A program made the position numbers and the translations under genes. The notes beneath the pieces are model-generated. The model was given only the letters and a program-made list of their open reading frames with translations, was not told where the DNA came from and did no database searches. Shown piece after piece: positions 9,321 through 12,057 of a stretch of 12,057 bases of DNA (position 1 is its first letter; each line of letters opens with the position of its first letter). The stretch is from Conidiobolus incongruus B7586. Its lineage: Eukaryota > Entomophthoromycota > Entomophthoromycetes > Entomophthorales > Conidiobolaceae. The DNA lies in assembly GCA_000697335.1 (NCBI GenBank), contig JNEM01009209.1, forward strand, positions 1-12,057, given 5' to 3'.

Positions 9321-10006
9321 CTTCAATTAATGATAATTACTAAGTATTTATTAATTTTTTGTAATAAAATAGTTTTAATAATGGATTTAAATTTAAGAAA
9401 TGGATTAAATGATGTCATTATTATTTTATCAATAAATCTAACTTCAATCAAACTAAGAAATTATGGGTATTTGATAGAATAAATTCAACATTTTAATTGT
9501 CATTAAATATAATATGTGATCAAAAAAATACAAATTATACAAAAAAATTGAATTAAAATTAAATTATTAAATATTGAGTAATCCTAAGAATTTTATTATT
9601 GGTATATAAAATTTGTTCAATCATATTCATATAATTCGATGAGGTTCATTTTAATATTTTAGATTTTATAAATTAAAGATAGGATAAAATAGTAATATAT
9701 TATATTTTTATGATATTTAAAAGGTTAACTAAATTATATATATTAAATTCAATAATAAATACTGATAATTAACATTCACATTAATTTAATAATCAAGTCC
9801 CATAAATTTAATTTAATTATGTCATTTCAAAGACAATATTGAATGTGAATTAATACGTAGTCCAATTTAAGTTTGCTGATTCATTAACATTCTGTTTGAA
9901 TAAACCTCAATCTCATTTAAGATATTCATTTATACAACTTGATCTATTGATCACATTCAATATAACTTGAGACCAAATAAATATTTAATAATAAAACAAT
10001 ATAACA
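9321..10006. promoter_or_regulatory. Divergent promoter region shared by TAP42 and ARP3
   Basis: This 686-bp gap separates two head-to-head genes and must hold both promoters. It is very AT-rich over most of its length. The ARP3-proximal third (about 9770-9965) is slightly richer in G+C and contains four ACATTC hexamers: 9772-9777, 9841-9846 (reverse), 9887-9892 and 9953-9958. A CCAAT lies at about 9872. A 63-codon open frame inside the gap has no recognisable domain and was not called. No clear TATA box can be picked from the AT background. Confidence 0.5.
9836..9963. repeat. 12-bp perfect inverted repeat upstream of ARP3
   Basis: ATATTGAATGTG at 9836-9847 is the exact reverse complement of CACATTCAATAT at 9952-9963; the arms are 104 bp apart. 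Both contain the ACATTC core, which also occurs at 9772 and 9887. The second arm ends 43 bp before the ARP3 start codon. The pair could be two opposed binding sites for one factor. Confidence 0.4.
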
Positions 10007-11514
10007 ATGAATAATTATCCAGCAGTAGTTATTGATAACGGTACTGGGTAAGCATTATTCCTTTTAACTAGTTGTTTCGTTTATTGATATATTTCTACAT
10101 CACACAATCATAGTTTAATTTTAATACTCATCAATTAGTTTTCTATCATATTTCCAAATTATCCAATTTTATTCATCATGAATTTTATTTTAGTGAAACC
10201 AAAATGGGCTTTGCAGGAAACAGTGAGCCTCAACTAGTTATTCCTACCGCCATTGCCACCAAAGTAACTAAAGCTTCAGGACCTCCAGTCCCTAGTAAGC
10301 CTGGATTTTTAAAGGGTAGCGGAAATGCGAACAATTTAGCCTCTAAGAGAGGGATTGAAGATTTGGACTTTTTTATTGGACATGAAGCACTTGCTAATTC
10401 TAAATCTTATCAGCTTACATACCCCATCAGAGAAGGTCAAATTGAAAACTGGGATTATATGGAGCGTTATTGGGAGCAATGTATTTTCAAGTATCTCCGC
10501 TGTGAACCTGAAGATCATTACTTTTTATTGGTAATCAAATCAATCGCTTCATCATCATCATTAAGTATTTATTTACGCTCTTATTTTCCCATTTAGACTG
10601 AGCCTCCTTTGAATGCACCTGAAAATCGTGAATTAACTGCCGAAATTATGTTTGAATCTTTTAATATTCCTGGTCTTTATATTGCTGTTCAAGCAGTTTT
10701 AGGTTTAGCAGCCAGTTGGACTTCGAGCAAACAAAAAGAAAGAACCTTGACTGGTACTGTTATTGATAGTGGTGACGGTGTAACCCACGTCATTCCTGTT
10801 GCTGATGGTTATGTGATCAGTAGTGCCATTAAGCACATTCCTATTGCTGGTCGTCACATTACTAACTTTGTTCAAAATCTTTTACGTGATCATGGAGAGA
10901 CTTTGCCTCCTGAAGATTTTTTAGAAGTGTCTAAAAAGATCAAAGAACAGTACTCCTATGTATGTCCCGATATTGTTAAAGAATTCAAGAAATACGATCA
11001 AGAAGGGCATAAATATTTCCAAAAATATGAACATTTACACTCTGTTACTCAGAAGACATATTCAGTCGATGTGGGTTACGAAAGATTTTTAGCTCCAGAA
11101 ATTTTCTTCAACCCTGAATTAGTTAGTAATGACTTTTTAACCCCACTTCCAGAGGTGGTTGATCAAGTCATCCAGTCCAGTCCTATTGATACTCGTAGAG
11201 GTTTATACAAGAATATTGTTTTATCTGGCGGTTCTACACTTTTTAAGAACTTTGGTAAGCGCTTGGAAGGCGATATCAAGAAGATCGTCGACAAGCGTAT
11301 CCAGTTTAGCGAACAGCTCAGCGGAGGCCAAGCCAAAGCCACTCCTATTGATGTTAATGTGTTAACTCATAAACGTCAAAGATACGCTGTTTGGTTTGGA
11401 GGTAGTATTATGGCTCAAACACCTCAATTCTACTCACTCAGTCACACTAAAGCTGAATACGAAGAGTATGGGCCATCCATCTGCCGTCATAACAGAATGT
11501 TTAATACAGTTTAA
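10007..11514 (+). CDS. ARP3: ARP3, actin-related protein 3 of the Arp2/3 complex, three exons
   Basis: Arp3 pairs with Arp2 as the pseudo-dimer from which the Arp2/3 complex nucleates branched actin filaments, needed for endocytic actin patches in fungi. Exons are 10007-10047, 10194-10530 and 10597-11514; GT-AG introns of 146 and 66 bp give a 431-aa frame, close to the family's usual 418-450. Actin-fold nucleotide motifs are present: the first phosphate loop DNGTG (10-14) followed by TKMGFAGN, the second phosphate loop [10 protein letters not shown] (182-191), and the adenosine motif [11 protein letters not shown] (335-345). Arp3-specific stretches include [27 protein letters not shown], the [16 protein letters not shown] segment and the C-terminal YGPSICRHN. 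The 13-codon first exon ends inside the first phosphate loop; splicing restores the glycine codon. Residue 15 is Glu where Arp3 proteins I know have Tyr. The start ATG has A at -3. The gene is head-to-head with TAP42 across 686 bp. Confidence 0.96.
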
Positions 11515-12057
11515 CATGGTTTCCAACTTGAAAGTAAACTATCTATTGAATCAAGTAAAAATACTATATTCAATTTAATTATTAATGGTTTTATACCTTT
11601 ATAATACTTATTACTATCTATTTCTTCCATTATCTTCTAATATCTTCATTGATTTTCATCCATAAATTATAATTTTGTTAAAATATTTATATGTATGTTT
11701 TAAATATATATTATTTCATTAATGCTTTTAAATCAAAGATTTCAAAAATATTTTATATTATGATTATATTTTATTTAATTATATATATATTGATTTTAAT
11801 ATTATTAAATTTATTACAAAACAAATTATAAATTATTAAAATAAATATTGAAATTAGAATTTTATTTTATATATTTATATATAATTATAATTTTATTATA
11901 ATATCATCAAATTCTTTATAAAAAATATATATTATTTAATTAAATATGAGTATTTTGATTGATTTTCAAAATATTAATAAAATAGAAAAATTATTTTTAA
12001 TAATATTAAATAATATATTATTAAATTTATAATTTTATATATTAAATGAAATATATA
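11515..12057. other. AT-rich 3' flank of ARP3
   Basis: No gene seen. The first 60-100 bases should be ARP3 3' UTR. From about 11761 to the window end, only about 16 of 297 bases are G or C by hand count, giving roughly 95 percent A+T, the most extreme stretch I counted in the window. No open frame, RNA gene or ordered repeat array could be recognised. Confidence 0.6.

Noticed and set aside
9321-9326. Upstream start two codons before the TAP42 ATG
   Set aside because: The codon is TTG, unlikely to start a eukaryotic nuclear protein; the ATG at 9320-9318 has a good context.
9291-9482. 63-codon open frame across the TAP42 start and promoter region
   Set aside because: No recognisable domain, composition like the AT-rich background, and it overlaps the 5' end of TAP42 on the other strand.
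10336-10518. Antisense open frame in ARP3 exon 2, and other-frame ORFs at 11159-11365 and 11396-11578
   Set aside because: All lie within or overlap the strongly conserved ARP3 frame and have no recognisable product.

Overview
This is a eukaryotic nuclear window from a very AT-rich genome. It carries four protein-coding genes separated by long AT-rich gaps. Short GT-AG introns (52-146 bp), an A at position -3 of every start codon, the standard genetic code and the mix of conserved genes point to a fungus. The most likely source is an AT-rich early-diverging lineage such as Entomophthoromycotina (Conidiobolus-like) or anaerobic chytrids. That placement is an inference; I could not compare against any database.

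Layout. 1-996: AT-rich sequence with no gene seen. 997-2336 (+): RAD23-type ubiquitin receptor, five exons, 361 aa. 2337 to about 4260: AT-rich sequence with no gene seen. About 4260-4768: less AT-rich promoter region with CCAAT pentamers, a 12-bp tandem repeat and a TATA box. 4769-6703 (+): intronless Ras guanine-nucleotide exchange factor, 644 aa. 6704-8168: probable 3' UTR, then AT-rich spacer between convergent genes. 8169-9320 (-): TAP42/alpha4 (IGBP1) regulator of PP2A-type phosphatases, three exons, 346 aa. 9321-10006: shared divergent promoter region. 10007-11514 (+): ARP3, actin-related protein 3 of the Arp2/3 complex, three exons, 431 aa. 11515-12057: AT-rich 3' flank, about 95 percent A+T in its last 300 bases.

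The genes do not form a single pathway. Three are conserved housekeeping genes: proteasome shuttle, TOR/PP2A signalling and actin nucleation. The fourth is a Ras activator. RasGEF, TAP42 and ARP3 all belong broadly to growth and morphogenesis signalling, but the arrangement looks like ordinary eukaryotic gene order.

I found no mobile element, CRISPR array, tRNA, rRNA or clearly undescribed system. The points most worth a second look are the intronless RasGEF with its compact promoter and unrecognised 208-residue N-terminus, an unusual residue in the ARP3 nucleotide loop, and a cluster of ACATTC motifs upstream of ARP3.
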